NCBI RefSeq assembly: GCF_002370355.1
Contig: NZ_AP017929.1
Location: 682,001-746,000, forward strand
Origin: Latilactobacillus sakei subsp. sakei DSM 20017 = JCM 1157
GTDB taxonomy: Bacteria; Bacillota; Bacilli; Lactobacillales; Lactobacillaceae
Length of the DNA: 64,000 nucleotides
Reading direction: 5' to 3'
The notes beneath the pieces were generated by a model. The model was given only the letters and a program-made list of their open reading frames with translations. It had not been told where the DNA came from and did no database searches. Position 1 is the first letter of the stretch; every line of letters begins with the position of its first letter. The position numbers and the translations under genes are program-made. Below are positions 9,501-21,777 of this stretch, in pieces.

Positions 9501-12500
9501 TTGGCAGGACACTTAGTCAATTACGGTAAACATCGGACACGTAGAAGCTATGCACGGATTAAAGAAGTGTTGGAACTACCAAACTTGATCGAAATCCAAT
9601 CTAATTCCTATCAATGGTTTTTAGACGAAGGGCTTCGTGAAATGTTTGATGACATCATGCCAATCGACGATTTTGCTGGTAACTTATCATTAGAATTCGT
9701 TGATTATCAACTTCTTGAACCTAAATATACGGTCGAAGAAGCAAGACAACATGATGCCAACTATTCAGCACCATTACACGTTACTTTGAAATTAACAAAC
9801 CATGAAACTGGTGAAATTAAATCTCAAGACGTCTTCTTTGGGGACTTCCCATTGATGACAGACCAAGGGACTTTCATTATTAATGGTGCAGAACGTGTTA
9901 TCGTTTCTCAATTAGTACGTTCACCTGGTGTTTATTTCAACAGTGCTATTGATAAAAATAGCCGGACAACTTACGGCACAACTGTCATCCCTAACCGGGG
10001 TGCTTGGTTAGAATTTGAAACAGATGCTAAGGATATTGCATACGTTCGTATTGATCGGACACGTAAGATTCCAATGTCTGTTTTAGTACGTGCTTTAGGT
10101 TACGGGTCTGATCAAGAAATTATCGATATCTTGGGCGACAACGATTCATTAATGTTGACGTTAGAAAAAGATATCCATAAGAATACTGACGACTCAAGAA
10201 CGGAAGAAGCTTTGAAAGATGTCTATGAAAGACTTCGCCCAGGCGAACCTAAGACAGCTGATAGTTCACGTTCATTACTTTTTGCCCGTTTCTTCGATGC
10301 TAAACGTTACGATTTAGCTTCTGTTGGTCGTTACAAGATCAATAAGAAATTAAGCTTGAAGACACGTTTATTGGGTCAAACATTGGCTGAAACATTGGCT
10401 GATCCTGACACAGGCGAAGTAATTGCTGCTAAAGATACACTTGTTGATCGTCAAGTAATGGATGCCTTGGCACCTTATTTAGATCAAGAAGACTTCAAAG
10501 CTGTTACTTACCAACCTTCTGACGAAGGCGTCTTGCCTGAACCAATGACACTCCAAGTCATTAAAGTTTACTCACAAAAGACACCTGATAAAGAAATTAA
10601 CTTAATTGGTAATGGTCATATCGATGCCAAAGTGAAACATGTGATTCCTGCTGATATCATCGCTTCAATGAACTACTTCTTTAACTTACAAGAAGGTTTA
10701 GGTTCAACGGATGATATTGATCATTTAGGTAACCGTCGTATCCGTTCAGTTGGTGAATTATTACAAAACCAATTCCGGATCGGTTTATCACGGATGGAAC
10801 GTGTGGTTCGTGAACGGATGTCAATCCAAGACACAAGCACCGTAACACCACAACAATTGATTAATATCCGTCCAGTTGTTGCTTCAATCAAGGAATTCTT
10901 CGGTTCATCACAATTGTCACAATTCATGGATCAAACCAACCCACTTGGCGAATTGACGCATAAACGTCGTCTATCTGCCTTAGGACCTGGTGGTTTGACT
11001 CGTGACCGTGCCGGTTATGAAGTTCGAGATGTTCACTATACGCATTATGGTCGTATGTGCCCAATCGAAACACCTGAAGGCCCTAATATCGGTTTGATCA
11101 ATAGTTTAGCTAGCTACGCTGTTGTTAACCGTTATGGCTTCATTGAAACACCATATCGTCGTGTTAGTTGGGATACACATGATGTTACTGATAAGATCGA
11201 CTATTTAACAGCCGACGAAGAAGATAACTATGTCATTGCGCAAGCCAACTCACCATTAAACGATGATGGTTCATTCGTTGATAACACGGTCTTGGCCCGT
11301 TACAAGGATGACAATATCGAAACATCAATCGACAAGTTAGATTACATGGACGTTTCGCCTAAGCAAGTAGTTGCTGTCGCTACGGCCTGCATTCCTTTCT
11401 TGGAAAACGATGATTCAAACCGTGCCTTGATGGGTGCTAACATGCAACGTCAAGCTGTTCCTCTGGTTAACCCACATGCACCACTTGTTGGGACTGGGAT
11501 GGAATACAAAGCAGCCCATGATTCAGGGATTGCTTTATTAGCACAACATGCCGGAACTGTTGAATATGTCGATGCGAAAGTTATTCGTGTTCGTCGTGAA
11601 GACAGCTCATTAGATACGTACGAATTAATGAAATTCCGTCGTTCAAATGCTGGTAAAAACTACAACCAACGCCCAATCGTTGCAAAAGGCGATCACGTTG
11701 ATGTTGATGAAATTATCGCTGATGGACCAGCTATGGAAAAAGGCGAATTAGCCTTAGGTCAAAACCCATTGATCGCTTTCATGACTTGGAATATGTATAA
11801 CTACGAAGATGCTATCGTTCTTTCAGAACGCTTAGTTAAAGAAGATTTGTATACATCAATTCATATTGAAGAATACGAATCAGAAGCACGTGATACAAAA
11901 CTTGGACCTGAAGAAATCACACGTGAAATTCCTAATGTTGGTGAAGATTCATTGAAGGATCTTGACGAATTTGGGATTGTCCGTGTTGGTGCAGAAGTTA
12001 AAGACGGCGACATTTTAGTTGGTAAGGTAACGCCTAAGGGTGTGACAGAATTATCAGCTGAAGAACGTCTATTGCATGCTATCTTCGGTGAAAAAGCCCG
12101 CGAAGTTCGCGATACATCATTGAAAGTACCTCATGGTGGCGGCGGTATTATCCAAGACGTTAAGATCTTTACGCGTGAAGCTGGCGATGAATTATCACCA
12201 GGTGTTAACATGATGGTTCGTGTTTACATTACACAAAAACGTAAGATCCAAGTCGGCGATAAGATGGCTGGACGTCATGGTAACAAAGGGACTGTTTCAA
12301 TCGTTGTTCCTGAAGAAGATATGCCATACATGCCAGATGGTACCCCAGTTGATATCTTATTGAGTCCCATGGGTGTGCCTTCTCGTATGAATATCGGACA
12401 AGTGCTTGAATTACATCTTGGGATGGCTGCTAGAAACTTAGGTATCCATGTTGCAACACCTGTCTTTGATGGTGCGCAAGATAAAGATTTATGGGATGCT

Positions 12501-13094
12501 GTTCGTGAAGCAAACATGCCTTCTGATGGTAAGAGCATTCTTTATGATGGTCGTACCGGTGAACCATTCGATACACGTGTGTCAGTTGGTGTCATGTACT
12601 ACATGAAACTAGCCCACATGGTTGACGATAAACTTCATGCCCGTTCAATCGGACCATACTCACTTGTTACGCAACAACCATTGGGTGGTAAAGCACAATT
12701 TGGTGGCCAACGTTTCGGTGAAATGGAAGTTTGGGCCCTTGAAGCTTACGGTGCCGCTTATACCTTACAAGAAATCTTAACTTACAAGTCTGATGACGTT
12801 GTTGGTCGTGTGAAGACATACGAAGCAATCGTTAAGGGTGAACCAATTCCAAAACCTGGTGTACCGGAATCATTCCGAGTATTGGTTAAAGAATTACAAT
12901 CACTTGGTTTAGACATGAAAGTCTTAGATATCGATAATCAAGAAATTGAATTGCGCGATATGGATGACGATGATGACGATGTTGTTAACGTTGATGCCTT
13001 ATCTAAATACGCAAAAGAACAAGAAGAAAAGAAAGCGCAACAAGAAGCTGAAAAAGCACAAGCAGCAAGTGCAGAAGATCCATCAGCAGAATAA
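9501..13094 (+). CDS. rpoB: RNA polymerase beta subunit
   Basis: A 1197-residue core subunit that forms one claw of the active-centre cleft with beta'. The rifampicin pocket [20 protein letters not shown] is wild-type in form, followed by [12 protein letters not shown]. The [17 protein letters not shown] block, [10 protein letters not shown] and the C-terminal [21 protein letters not shown] are all present. The C-terminus carries an acidic DMDDDDDDV stretch and an E/K/A-rich tail typical of lactobacilli. The frame is open from GTG 9492, but TTG 9501 gives the family start LAGHLVNYG and places AGAGGGG at a good distance. It is followed 70 bp later by rpoC. Confidence 0.97.
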   Translation: MAGHLVNYGKHRTRRSYARIKEVLELPNLIEIQSNSYQWFLDEGLREMFDDIMPIDDFAGNLSLEFVDYQLLEPKYTVEEARQHDANYSAPLHVTLKLTNHETGEIKSQDVFFGDFPLMTDQGTFIINGAERVIVSQLVRSPGVYFNSAIDKNSRTTYGTTVIPNRGAWLEFETDAKDIAYVRIDRTRKIPMSVLVRALGYGSDQEIIDILGDNDSLMLTLEKDIHKNTDDSRTEEALKDVYERLRPGEPKTADSSRSLLFARFFDAKRYDLASVGRYKINKKLSLKTRLLGQTLAETLADPDTGEVIAAKDTLVDRQVMDALAPYLDQEDFKAVTYQPSDEGVLPEPMTLQVIKVYSQKTPDKEINLIGNGHIDAKVKHVIPADIIASMNYFFNLQEGLGSTDDIDHLGNRRIRSVGELLQNQFRIGLSRMERVVRERMSIQDTSTVTPQQLINIRPVVASIKEFFGSSQLSQFMDQTNPLGELTHKRRLSALGPGGLTRDRAGYEVRDVHYTHYGRMCPIETPEGPNIGLINSLASYAVVNRYGFIETPYRRVSWDTHDVTDKIDYLTADEEDNYVIAQANSPLNDDGSFVDNTVLARYKDDNIETSIDKLDYMDVSPKQVVAVATACIPFLENDDSNRALMGANMQRQAVPLVNPHAPLVGTGMEYKAAHDSGIALLAQHAGTVEYVDAKVIRVRREDSSLDTYELMKFRRSNAGKNYNQRPIVAKGDHVDVDEIIADGPAMEKGELALGQNPLIAFMTWNMYNYEDAIVLSERLVKEDLYTSIHIEEYESEARDTKLGPEEITREIPNVGEDSLKDLDEFGIVRVGAEVKDGDILVGKVTPKGVTELSAEERLLHAIFGEKAREVRDTSLKVPHGGGGIIQDVKIFTREAGDELSPGVNMMVRVYITQKRKIQVGDKMAGRHGNKGTVSIVVPEEDMPYMPDGTPVDILLSPMGVPSRMNIGQVLELHLGMAARNLGIHVATPVFDGAQDKDLWDAVREANMPSDGKSILYDGRTGEPFDTRVSVGVMYYMKLAHMVDDKLHARSIGPYSLVTQQPLGGKAQFGGQRFGEMEVWALEAYGAAYTLQEILTYKSDDVVGRVKTYEAIVKGEPIPKPGVPESFRVLVKELQSLGLDMKVLDIDNQEIELRDMDDDDDDVVNVDALSKYAKEQEEKKAQQEAEKAQAASAEDPSAE

Positions 13095-13164
13095 GCGTTT
13101 GATATCGGATTAGTAGAGTGCGTAAAACACTTGACTATCTTACAAATAATGAGGAGGTCGCCCT

Positions 13165-16100
13165 TTGATAGATGTCAATAAGTTTGAAAGCATGCAAATT
13201 GGTTTAGCATCTTCAGACAAAATCCGTAGTTGGTCATATGGTGAAGTTAAAAAGCCAGAAACAATCAATTACCGTACCTTAAAACCTGAACGCGATGGCC
13301 TTTTTGATGAAAGAATCTTTGGCCCTACAAAAGATTGGGAATGTGCTTGTGGTAAGTACAAACGGATTCGTTATAAAGGAATCGTCTGTGACCGTTGTGG
13401 CGTTGAAGTTACACGTTCAAAAGTTCGTCGCGAACGCATGGGTCACATTGAATTAGCAGCGCCCGTTACACATATCTGGTATTTCAAAGGTATTCCTAGT
13501 CGGATGGGTCTTGTCTTAGACATGAGCCCTCGTGCTTTGGAAGAAGTTATTTACTTCGCATCATACGTTGTTATCGACCCAGGTGATACAGCACTTGAAA
13601 AGAAACAATTGATGACAGAACGCGAATACCGTGAAAAATTAGATGAATATGGCAACAAATTCAACGCCAAAATGGGTGCTGAAGCCATTAAAGAATTGTT
13701 ACAAGACGTTGATCTTGAAGGCGAAGTCGCTGAATTGAAGGAAAACTTGAAGTCAGCTCAAGGCCAAAAGAGAACACGTGCTATCCGTCGTTTAGACATC
13801 TTAGATGCCTTCCGTAAGTCAGGTAACCGTCCTGACTGGATGGTAATGGATGCTATTCCAGTTATTCCACCGGATTTACGTCCGATGGTTCAACTTGAAG
13901 GTGGCCGTTTTGCAACTTCTGATTTGAATGATTTGTATCGTCGGGTTATTAACCGTAACAACCGTTTGAAACGCTTGTTAGACTTAATGGCACCAAACAT
14001 CATCGTTCAAAATGAAAAACGGATGCTTCAAGAAGCCGTTGATGCTTTGATTGATAATGGTCGTCGTGGCCGTCCAGTTACTGGACCTGGTAACCGTCCA
14101 TTGAAGTCACTTTCACACATGTTGAAAGGGAAACAAGGTCGTTTCCGTCAAAACTTACTTGGTAAACGTGTCGATTATTCTGGTCGTTCAGTTATCGATG
14201 TTGGCCCTACATTGAAGTTCTATCAATGTGGGTTACCACGTGAAATGGCACTTGAATTGTTCAAACCATTTGTGATGCACGAATTGGTTAAACGCGATAT
14301 GGCTTCAAATATCAAGAACGCTAAACGTAAAATTGATCGTCAAGACGACGATGTTTGGGACGTTTTAGAAGATGTTATCAAGGAACGCCCAGTTCTATTG
14401 AACCGAGCACCTACATTGCATAGACTTGGTATTCAAGCCTTTGAACCAATCTTGGTTGACGGTAAATCAATCCGTCTTCACCCATTAGCTTGTGAAGCTT
14501 ACAATGCCGATTTTGATGGGGACCAAATGGCTATCCACGTACCTTTATCTGACGAAGCACAAGCAGAAGCAAGAATGTTAATGCTTGCCGCTCATCATAT
14601 CTTGGCACCTAAAGATGGTAAGCCAATCGTTACACCATCTCAAGATGTTGTTTTAGGGAACTACTACTTAACCCTTGAACAAAAAAATCGTCTCGGCGAA
14701 GGCATGATCTTCAAAGATACAAACGAAGTCTTGATGGCTTATCAAACTGGCCACGTTCATTTGCACAGTCGGATTGGTTTATCAGTTGCTGATATGGCTA
14801 ACCGTCCATTTACAGATGATCAACGTCACAAGATTATGGTAACGAGTGTTGGTAAAGTGATGTTCAACGAAATCATGCCAGCTGACTTCCCATATTTAAA
14901 TGAACCAACAACAGATAACTTAATGAATGGTGTTCCTGACAAGTATTTCATCGACAACGGTGAAGATATCCATGATTACTTGGCTGGTGCACCCGTAATC
15001 TTACCATTTAAGAAAGGTTTCTTAAGTGATATCATTGCGCAAGTCTTCAAGGTATATAAGGTTCAACGGACATCTGATTTATTGGATGACATGAAGACCT
15101 TAGGTTACGTTCAAGCGACTCATGCTGGTTTAACAGTTGGGGTTGCCGATGTTCCTCAATTACCTGAAAAACAAGAAATTGTTGATGACGCTCATAAGAA
15201 AGTTACAACGATTTCTAAACAATTCCGTCGCGGTTTGATCACAGATGAAGAACGCCATGCGCGTGTTATTGAAATTTGGAACGATGCTAAAGATGATATC
15301 CAACAACGTTTAACGGATTCATTTGATCCAACGAACCCAATCTCAATGATGTCTGATTCTGGTGCCCGTGGTAATATCTCTAACTTTACGCAACTTGCTG
15401 GTATGCGTGGCTTGATGGCCGCTCCTAATGGTGGGATGATGGAAGTTCCTGTTACATCAAACTTCCGTGAAGGTCTCTCTGTCATGGAAATGTTTATGTC
15501 TACCCATGGTGCCCGTAAAGGTATGACTGATACGGCTCTTAAGACTGCCGATTCTGGTTACTTAACACGTCGTTTAGTTGATGTTGCACAAGATGTTATC
15601 ATTCGTGAAGAAGATTGTGGTACTGATCGTGGTCTTCTTATTCACTCACTCCGTGAAGGTAATGAAATGATCGAACCATTGTATGACCGTCTTGTTGGGC
15701 GTTGTCCAATGAAGACGATTATTAACCCAACAACGGGTGAAGTAATGGTTGCTAAGAACCAATTGATGGATGAACAACTTGCTCAAGCTGTTGTTGATGC
15801 TGGTGTTGAAGAAGTGACAATTCGTTCCGTCTTCACATGTAATACAAAACATGGTGTCTGCAAGAAATGTTACGGTCGTAACATGGCTAATGGCGAAGAA
15901 GTTGAAGTTGGTGAAGCAGTTGGTACTGTTGCTGCTCAATCAATCGGTGAACCTGGTACGCAATTAACAATGCGTAACTTCCATACTGGTGGGGTTGCTG
16001 GTGGTGAAGATATCACTCAAGGGTTGCCTCGGATCCAAGAAATTTTTGAAGCACGTAATCCTAAAGCTATCGCTACTATCACTGAAGTAACGGGTGAAGT

Positions 16101-16809
16101 GATTGCTGTTGAAGAAAACCCAGCAGAACACACACGTGAAATTACGGTTCAAGGCGAAACTGATACACGTTCATACAGTGTGCCTTATACGTCAAACATC
16201 ATTGTTAGTGAAGGCGACATGATTCATCGTGGTGAAAAAATTACTGGTGGGTCTGTCGATCCTAAGCAATTAATTAAAGTCCGTGATGTATTATCAACTG
16301 AAAACTACCTCTTGCATGAAGTACAAAAGGTTTATCGTATGCAAGGTATTGAAATCGGCGATAAACACGTTGAAGTTATGGTCCGTCAAATGTTACGTAA
16401 AGTCCGTGTCATGGACCCAGGTGATACAGAAATCTTACCTGGTACATTAATGGATATTAGTGAATTTACAGACCGTAACCACGATACCTTAATTAGCGGT
16501 GGCGTACCTGCTACTTGTCGTCCTGTCTTGCTTGGTATTACTAAAGCATCATTGGAAACAAATAGTTTCTTATCAGCCGCATCATTCCAAGAAACAACTC
16601 GTGTCTTAACGGATGCTTCTATCCGCGGTAAGAGCGATCCATTACTTGGTTTGAAAGAAAATGTTATCATTGGTAAGATTGTCCCAGCTGGTACTGGTAT
16701 GGCGAAGTATCGTCATATGGAACCTAAGACAGTCGGTGCTGTATCAGAAAATGTTTACTCAATCAGTGACATTGAAGCGCAAATGAAACAAGAAGAAACA
16801 AAAGAATAA
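13165..16809 (+). CDS. rpoC: RNA polymerase beta' subunit
   Basis: A 1214-residue catalytic subunit. The N-terminal zinc ribbon is seen as [20 protein letters not shown] near residue 60. The catalytic Mg loop is [13 protein letters not shown] near 450. The bridge helix/trigger loop region is intact ([19 protein letters not shown]; later [23 protein letters not shown]), and so is the second zinc site ([13 protein letters not shown]). The start is TTG at 13165 behind GAGGAGGTCG. Cotranscribed with rpoB. A terminator follows after a 111-bp repeat element. Confidence 0.97.
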   Translation: MIDVNKFESMQIGLASSDKIRSWSYGEVKKPETINYRTLKPERDGLFDERIFGPTKDWECACGKYKRIRYKGIVCDRCGVEVTRSKVRRERMGHIELAAPVTHIWYFKGIPSRMGLVLDMSPRALEEVIYFASYVVIDPGDTALEKKQLMTEREYREKLDEYGNKFNAKMGAEAIKELLQDVDLEGEVAELKENLKSAQGQKRTRAIRRLDILDAFRKSGNRPDWMVMDAIPVIPPDLRPMVQLEGGRFATSDLNDLYRRVINRNNRLKRLLDLMAPNIIVQNEKRMLQEAVDALIDNGRRGRPVTGPGNRPLKSLSHMLKGKQGRFRQNLLGKRVDYSGRSVIDVGPTLKFYQCGLPREMALELFKPFVMHELVKRDMASNIKNAKRKIDRQDDDVWDVLEDVIKERPVLLNRAPTLHRLGIQAFEPILVDGKSIRLHPLACEAYNADFDGDQMAIHVPLSDEAQAEARMLMLAAHHILAPKDGKPIVTPSQDVVLGNYYLTLEQKNRLGEGMIFKDTNEVLMAYQTGHVHLHSRIGLSVADMANRPFTDDQRHKIMVTSVGKVMFNEIMPADFPYLNEPTTDNLMNGVPDKYFIDNGEDIHDYLAGAPVILPFKKGFLSDIIAQVFKVYKVQRTSDLLDDMKTLGYVQATHAGLTVGVADVPQLPEKQEIVDDAHKKVTTISKQFRRGLITDEERHARVIEIWNDAKDDIQQRLTDSFDPTNPISMMSDSGARGNISNFTQLAGMRGLMAAPNGGMMEVPVTSNFREGLSVMEMFMSTHGARKGMTDTALKTADSGYLTRRLVDVAQDVIIREEDCGTDRGLLIHSLREGNEMIEPLYDRLVGRCPMKTIINPTTGEVMVAKNQLMDEQLAQAVVDAGVEEVTIRSVFTCNTKHGVCKKCYGRNMANGEEVEVGEAVGTVAAQSIGEPGTQLTMRNFHTGGVAGGEDITQGLPRIQEIFEARNPKAIATITEVTGEVIAVEENPAEHTREITVQGETDTRSYSVPYTSNIIVSEGDMIHRGEKITGGSVDPKQLIKVRDVLSTENYLLHEVQKVYRMQGIEIGDKHVEVMVRQMLRKVRVMDPGDTEILPGTLMDISEFTDRNHDTLISGGVPATCRPVLLGITKASLETNSFLSAASFQETTRVLTDASIRGKSDPLLGLKENVIIGKIVPAGTGMAKYRHMEPKTVGAVSENVYSISDIEAQMKQEETKE

Positions 16810-16813
16810 AGAA

Positions 16814-16924
16814 GTGCAATTAAAGGCGATTATATTCCGAGCACTAGCATAGTCTGGTGAATAAGCGACACAGTCGCTTATTCGACGGACAGCGCTAGGC
16901 ACAGGAATATGCCTTTAAATGCAC
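16814..16924 (-). repeat. 111-bp imperfect palindromic repeat, copy C
   Basis: Ends GTGCA/TGCAC are inverted, with paired inner segments TAAAGGC/GCCTTTA and ATATTCC/GGAATAT and the core AATAAGCGAC-aca-GTCGCTTATT. Read on the minus strand it aligns without large gaps to copies A and B at 37621 and 37744 and has the same length. It lies between the rpoC stop codon and its terminator, so it is probably transcribed as a long stem. Confidence 0.8.
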
Positions 16925-16930
16925 GTTAAA

Positions 16931-16956
16931 AAGAGGTCCCTCGGGGCCTCTTTTTG
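16931..16956 (+). terminator. Terminator of rpoBC
   Basis: AGAGGTCCC-tc-GGGGCCTCT hairpin followed by TTTT, just before the next gene. Confidence 0.9.
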
Positions 16957-16982
16957 TCTACCAAATTAAAAGGAGCTTTCAG

Positions 16983-17555
16983 ATGACAACCATTGATTAT
17001 GCCAAAACAGCCCTAGTGGTGATTGATTTACAGCCGGGCATTGCGGATCGCCCAACACTCGCACCTCATGCGGGTGAAACGGTCGTTCAAAACGCCCAAC
17101 AACTAATCGAAGACTTTGAAGCGCACCAAGGTTTTGTTGTCCTCGTAAATGTTGGCGTCACAGACGGCCAAGATCAACTAACGCCTAATTTAGGTGAACG
17201 GACACCTGACTATCGCCAACCATCACCGCTACTGAACACACGTTTATTAGCAGAAATTGCGAACTACAAAAATGCGCATCAAATTACAAAACGCCAATGG
17301 GGAGCCTTCTATGGCACCGACTTAGACCTTCAATTACGCAGAAGAGGGATTGAAACCATCGTCTTATGTGGGATTTCCACCAATATTGGCGTGGAATCAA
17401 CGGCGCGTGATGCGTTTGAACATAACTATCACCAAATCTTCATTGAAGATGCAATGACCGCCAGCACGGCGATTGAACACCAACACAGCTTGCAATATAT
17501 TTTCCCGAGAATGGGGCAAGTGATGTCTACGGCATCGTTTTTGAAAAAGAAATAA
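16983..17555 (+). CDS. Isochorismatase-fold protein without the usual cysteine nucleophile
   Basis: A 190-residue member of the isochorismatase-like hydrolase superfamily. Asp in VVIDLQPG (near residue 14) and Lys in ITKRQWGAFYGT (near 104) occupy the first two catalytic positions. The third position, in GISTNIGVESTARDA (near 136), holds glycine where cysteine hydrolases have TN-x-C-VEST. A true isochorismatase also lacks this Cys, so either isochorismatase-type chemistry or a non-amidase function is possible. SD AAAGGAG precedes ATG. Monocistronic between the rpoC terminator and the convergent comC, whose stop is 3 bp away. Substrate unknown. Confidence 0.85.
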   Translation: MTTIDYAKTALVVIDLQPGIADRPTLAPHAGETVVQNAQQLIEDFEAHQGFVVLVNVGVTDGQDQLTPNLGERTPDYRQPSPLLNTRLLAEIANYKNAHQITKRQWGAFYGTDLDLQLRRRGIETIVLCGISTNIGVESTARDAFEHNYHQIFIEDAMTASTAIEHQHSLQYIFPRMGQVMSTASFLKKK

Positions 17556-17558
17556 TCA

Positions 17559-18248
17559 TTATTGTGGTGTTTGTAGGAGTAGTATCACCACACCCATCGA
17601 TATATAGGGGATAAACGGAATCTGGCGCGTCGCTTGTTTAGGCGATGGCCAGATTTTTTTGATGCCTTGAAATAGAATACAGATTAGACAGGCCGCCAAG
17701 AGAATTCGTAAAACGGATTCAAGACCCACCCAGAGCGTCAGGATAGTGAGTAACTCGACATCACCAAAGCCAAAACCAGACGCCCAGTAAGTGGTGAGCA
17801 ACAGCCCGCAGCAAAAGACGATGGCTCCTAGCCAATGATTCTGTGGCCAATACAAATAAAAGAGGGGCACCAGTGATGCGAATAAGGGGATTGGATAGAG
17901 AATATAGTAGAAGAGGTCAACGAGACTGATATAAAAGAGAATCACGAGTAAATAAGCGAGGTCCCAAGAAAGGGATTCGCTAAAAATGAAGCAGGCCAAT
18001 AGACCACCAATTAGTTCGCTGAATAAAAAAGTGGGCTTAATCTGAGCATGACAAGTGCGGCAGTGGCCATGTAAGTATAGGTAGCTGAATAGTGGTAATA
18101 AATCATGCCAAGCCAGTGGTTGCTGACAGCAATCGCAGTGCGAACGTGGTGTGATAATGGACTTTTCGATGGGTAAGCGCCAGGCGCAAACGGTTAGAAA
18201 TGAGGCGCAACAAGCACCGCTATAAAAGATGATTAAATAAAGTAACAT
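17559..18248 (-). CDS. comC: Type IV prepilin peptidase ComC
   Basis: A 229-residue polytopic membrane aspartyl protease. In the family it cleaves and methylates prepilins such as ComGC for the competence pseudopilus. The N-terminal zinc-binding CDCC...CRTC loop lies near residues 38-68. The catalytic aspartates are in SLVDLFYYILYP (near 110) and in GFGFGDVELL (near 162, the GxGD motif). At least six hydrophobic segments are visible. The length fits. An SD (AAGGAGGA) precedes ATG 18248. It is convergent with the isochorismatase-fold gene and divergent from rpsL. Its presence implies a set of DNA-uptake genes elsewhere; function in this strain is inferred. Confidence 0.92.
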   Translation of the reverse strand: MLLYLIIFYSGACCASFLTVCAWRLPIEKSIITPRSHCDCCQQPLAWHDLLPLFSYLYLHGHCRTCHAQIKPTFLFSELIGGLLACFIFSESLSWDLAYLLVILFYISLVDLFYYILYPIPLFASLVPLFYLYWPQNHWLGAIVFCCGLLLTTYWASGFGFGDVELLTILTLWVGLESVLRILLAACLICILFQGIKKIWPSPKQATRQIPFIPYISMGVVILLLQTPQ

Positions 18249-18320
18249 AAGTGAATCCTCCTTACTCTTAAACTACGGTAAAAGGACGTTGCTTTTTTCA
18301 GAAAAGTAGCCGAAATCGAG

Positions 18321-18349
18321 TTGACTTTCGATTTTTTGCATGCTATTCT
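18321..18349 (+). promoter_or_regulatory. Promoter of the str operon
   Basis: TTGACT (18321-18326), 17-bp spacer, TATTCT (18344-18349). The leader of about 170 nt has no gene. It contains A/T runs near 18443-18462 but no convincing terminator. Confidence 0.75.
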
Positions 18350-18528
18350 TATAGATGTGCTTTTTACGGAGGTTTTCTGGATAACAGACATGCTGACTGA
18401 CGTCTAAAAATGCATCACAATTCGCGCAATCTAGGTTGCCATTTTTTTATCACAAAAAAAGAACCACCTGGATGTGTGGACTTAAAACTTAAAAATAACT
18501 TTCAGATCAAGGAAGGAGGAACCTTCAA

Positions 18529-18942
18529 ATGCCAACAATTAACCAATTGGTACGTAAGGGTCGTAAATCAAGAACTTCAAAGTCTGATGCACCTGCATTA
18601 AACTTTGGCTACAATAGTATGAAGAAAAAAGCTACAGATAATCCAGCACCACAAAAACGTGGGGTCGCTACTCGTGTCGGTACTATGACACCTAAAAAGC
18701 CTAACTCTGCTTTACGTAAGTATGCTCGTGTGCGCTTATCTAACTTAATCGAAGTCACAGCTTATATTCCTGGTATTGGTCATAACCTACAAGAACATAG
18801 TGTTGTTCTTATCCGTGGGGGCCGTGTTAAGGATTTACCTGGGGTTCGTTATCACGTTATTCGTGGTGCTTTAGATACAGCCGGCGTTGACGGTCGTATG
18901 CAAAGCCGTTCTAAATATGGTACTAAGAGACCTAAAAAATAA
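18529..18942 (+). CDS. rpsL: 30S ribosomal protein S12
   Basis: A 137-residue decoding-centre protein. [19 protein letters not shown] carries the lysine whose change gives streptomycin resistance; it is wild-type here. [16 protein letters not shown] with the second resistance-related lysine is also unaltered, as is the C-terminal [20 protein letters not shown] is 8 nt before ATG. First gene of the str operon, followed by rpsG and fusA. Confidence 0.97.
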   Translation: MPTINQLVRKGRKSRTSKSDAPALNFGYNSMKKKATDNPAPQKRGVATRVGTMTPKKPNSALRKYARVRLSNLIEVTAYIPGIGHNLQEHSVVLIRGGRVKDLPGVRYHVIRGALDTAGVDGRMQSRSKYGTKRPKK

Positions 18943-19031
18943 CACACAAAAAAATTTGAAAAAGTCGATTGAAGTTTAAATGACACTGTGTGTTACTTCA
19001 AGGACTTAAATATCTTGAGGAGGTTATCAGG

Positions 19032-19502
19032 ATGCCAAGAAAAGGCTATGTTGCAAAACGTGACGTTTTACCTGATCCAATGTACAATTCTAAATTGGTT
19101 TCACGCTTAATCAACCGCTTAATGATTGATGGTAAACGTGGTACAGCGTCAACAATCTTATATGACGCATTTGATATTATTAAAGAAGAAACTGGTAATG
19201 AACCATTAGAAGTGTTCGAAGAAGCTATGAACAACATCATGCCAGTACTTGAAGTTAAAGCTCGCCGTATCGGTGGTTCTAACTACCAAGTGCCAATTGA
19301 AGTTCGTCCAGAACGTCGTACAACTTTAGGTTTACGCTGGTTAGTAAGCTACGCTCGCCTACGTGGGGAACATACTATGGATCAACGTCTTGCACGTGAA
19401 ATCATGGATGCTGCCAACAACACTGGTGCTGCTGTTAAGAAACGTGAAGATACACATAAAATGGCTGATGCCAACCGCGCATTTGCACATTATCGCTGGT
19501 AA
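19032..19502 (+). CDS. rpsG: 30S ribosomal protein S7
   Basis: 156 residues, a primary 16S rRNA binder in the 30S head near the E site. The start [15 protein letters not shown] and the [15 protein letters not shown] and [21 protein letters not shown] blocks are diagnostic. The frame extends upstream to 18990, but ATG 19032 has GAGGAGG at 19017-19023 and the family N-terminus. In the family it autoregulates the str operon. Confidence 0.97.
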   Translation: MPRKGYVAKRDVLPDPMYNSKLVSRLINRLMIDGKRGTASTILYDAFDIIKEETGNEPLEVFEEAMNNIMPVLEVKARRIGGSNYQVPIEVRPERRTTLGLRWLVSYARLRGEHTMDQRLAREIMDAANNTGAAVKKREDTHKMADANRAFAHYRW

Positions 19503-19521
19503 GATTATCAAGGTTGGCTAT

Positions 19522-19549
19522 TGTATGTTTTTTAAAAAATCATATAATG
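19522..19549 (+). promoter_or_regulatory. Possible internal promoter before fusA
   Basis: TTGTAT (19522-19527), 16-bp spacer, TATAAT (19544-19549) in the 95-bp rpsG-fusA gap. A weak -35 is offset by a consensus -10. Extra transcription of EF-G would be the effect. Confidence 0.45.
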
Positions 19550-19597
19550 GCCTCTTGTTGTCTTTAGGTTAATATTCGAGAGGAGTAACATTCACTT

Positions 19598-21685
19598 ATG
19601 GCAAACAAACGTGAATTTCCGTTAGACAAAACGCGTAATATTGGTATCATGGCACATATTGATGCTGGTAAAACAACTACTACAGAACGTATCTTGTACT
19701 ATACTGGTAAAATCCATAAGATTGGTGAAACACATGAAGGTGCTTCACAAATGGATTGGATGGAACAAGAACAAGAACGTGGGATTACAATCACATCAGC
19801 TGCTACAACTGCTGAATGGAAAGGTAATCGAGTAAATATCATTGATACACCAGGTCACGTTGATTTCACAATCGAAGTTGAACGTTCATTGCGTGTTTTA
19901 GATGGTGCTATCACTGTCTTAGATGCTCAATCAGGGGTTGAACCTCAAACTGAAAATGTTTGGCGTCAAGCTACTACTTATGGTGTACCTCGTATTGTTT
20001 TCGTTAATAAGATGGACAAACTTGGCGCTAACTTTGATTATTCAATGACAACATTGGAAGATCGCCTACAAGCTAACGCACATGCCGTTCAAATGCCAAT
20101 TGGCGCTGAAGATGAATTCCAAGGCGTTATTGATTTGATCGAAATGCAAGCTGATATCTATGACGAAGATGAATTAGGCGCTAAGTGGGATACAGTTGAC
20201 GTACCTGCTGACTACCTAGAACAAGCTACAAAACGTCGTGCCGAATTAGTTGAAGCTGTTGCTGATGTTAATGACGACATTATGGACAAATACTTAGAAG
20301 GCGAAGAAATTTCTAAAGAAGAATTGAAAGCTGCTATCCGTCAAGCAACTATCGATTTGAAATTCTTCCCAGTTTTCGCTGGTTCAGCTTTCAAAAACAA
20401 GGGTGTTCAAATGTTAATGGATGGTGTTGTAGATTACCTACCATCACCATTAGACGTACGTCCTTACAACGCTAAAAACCCAGAAGACGATTCAGAAGTT
20501 GAATTGATGGCTGGCGATGACAAACCATTTGCTGGTTTAGCATTTAAGATTGCTACTGACCCATTCGTTGGTCGTTTAACATTCTTCCGTGTTTATACTG
20601 GTACATTACAATCTGGTTCATACATCTTGAATGCAACTAAAGACAAACGTGAACGTGTTGGTCGTTTATTACAAATGCATTCAAATCACCGTAACGAAAT
20701 TCCTGAAGTATTCTCTGGGGATATCGCTGCTGCAATCGGTTTGAAGAATACAACAACTGGTGATTCATTGACTGACGTTGATCATCCATTAATCTTGGAA
20801 TCAATGGAATTCCCTGACCCAGTTATCCAAGTTTCTGTTGAACCTGAATCAAAAGAAGATCGTGATAAGTTAGATCTTGCTTTACAAAAACTTGCTGAAG
20901 AAGATCCTACATTCAAGGCTGAAACCAACAATGAAACAGGCGAAACGCTTATTTCTGGTATGGGTGAATTGCATTTGGATATCATGGTTGATCGTATGAG
21001 ACGTGAATTTAAAGTGGTTGCCAAAATTGGTGAACCTCAAGTTGCTTACCGTGAAACATTCACAAAACAAGCATCTGCACAAGGTAAATTCGTTCGTCAA
21101 TCCGGTGGTAAAGGTCAATATGGTGACGTTTGGGTTGAATTTACACCTAATGAAGAAGGTAAAGGCTTCGAATTCGAAGACGCTATCGTCGGTGGTGTTG
21201 TTCCTCGTGAATACATCCCATCAGTTGAACAAGGCTTGAAAGAATCAATGGCAAACGGTGTCTTAGCTGGTTACCCATTGATTGACGTTAAAGCTAAGTT
21301 ATATGATGGTAGTTATCATGATGTCGATTCTAATGAATCAGCATTTAAGATCGCTGCATCAATGGCATTGAAGAACGCTGCTAAACAAGCTGGCGCTGAA
21401 ATCCTTGAACCTATCATGAAGGTTGAAGTTATTGCTCCTGAAGAATATCTTGGCGATATCATGGGACAAGTAACTGCTCGTCGTGGTGCTGTTGAAGGTA
21501 TGGAAGCACGTGGTAATGCCCAAATCGTTAATGCAATGGTTCCATTGTCAGAAATGTTTGGTTATGCTACAACATTACGTTCAGCTACACAAGGTCGTGG
21601 GACATTTACAATGGTATTTGACCACTACTCAGCTGTTCCTAAGAGCATCCAAGAAGAAATCATTAAGAAGAACGGTGGCCAATAA
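19598..21685 (+). CDS. fusA: Elongation factor G
   Basis: A 695-residue translocase GTPase that moves tRNA-mRNA on the ribosome and helps to recycle it. G1 [13 protein letters not shown], switch [12 protein letters not shown]3 DTPGHVDFT and G4 NKMDKLGA are in place. Domains II-V follow, including GMGELHLDI and the domain IV loop region [12 protein letters not shown]. The length is standard. SD GAGAGGAG precedes ATG. Last gene of the str operon, with a terminator 60 bp downstream. The elongation factor Tu gene is not adjacent, as is usual in lactobacilli. Confidence 0.97.
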   Translation: MANKREFPLDKTRNIGIMAHIDAGKTTTTERILYYTGKIHKIGETHEGASQMDWMEQEQERGITITSAATTAEWKGNRVNIIDTPGHVDFTIEVERSLRVLDGAITVLDAQSGVEPQTENVWRQATTYGVPRIVFVNKMDKLGANFDYSMTTLEDRLQANAHAVQMPIGAEDEFQGVIDLIEMQADIYDEDELGAKWDTVDVPADYLEQATKRRAELVEAVADVNDDIMDKYLEGEEISKEELKAAIRQATIDLKFFPVFAGSAFKNKGVQMLMDGVVDYLPSPLDVRPYNAKNPEDDSEVELMAGDDKPFAGLAFKIATDPFVGRLTFFRVYTGTLQSGSYILNATKDKRERVGRLLQMHSNHRNEIPEVFSGDIAAAIGLKNTTTGDSLTDVDHPLILESMEFPDPVIQVSVEPESKEDRDKLDLALQKLAEEDPTFKAETNNETGETLISGMGELHLDIMVDRMRREFKVVAKIGEPQVAYRETFTKQASAQGKFVRQSGGKGQYGDVWVEFTPNEEGKGFEFEDAIVGGVVPREYIPSVEQGLKESMANGVLAGYPLIDVKAKLYDGSYHDVDSNESAFKIAASMALKNAAKQAGAEILEPIMKVEVIAPEEYLGDIMGQVTARRGAVEGMEARGNAQIVNAMVPLSEMFGYATTLRSATQGRGTFTMVFDHYSAVPKSIQEEIIKKNGGQ

Positions 21686-21746
21686 GCGAATCGTTCGTCA
21701 GAACGGTCGTTTGACCGCATTAATTGCTTAATATCGTTTTTTGTGA

Positions 21747-21777
21747 CCGGGTTGCTGTCAAAGGCAACTCGGTTTTT
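21747..21777 (+). terminator. Terminator of the str operon
   Basis: CCGGGTTGC-tgtcaaag-GCAACTCGG hairpin followed by TTTTTT. It separates the str operon from the structured non-coding interval downstream. Confidence 0.92.
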
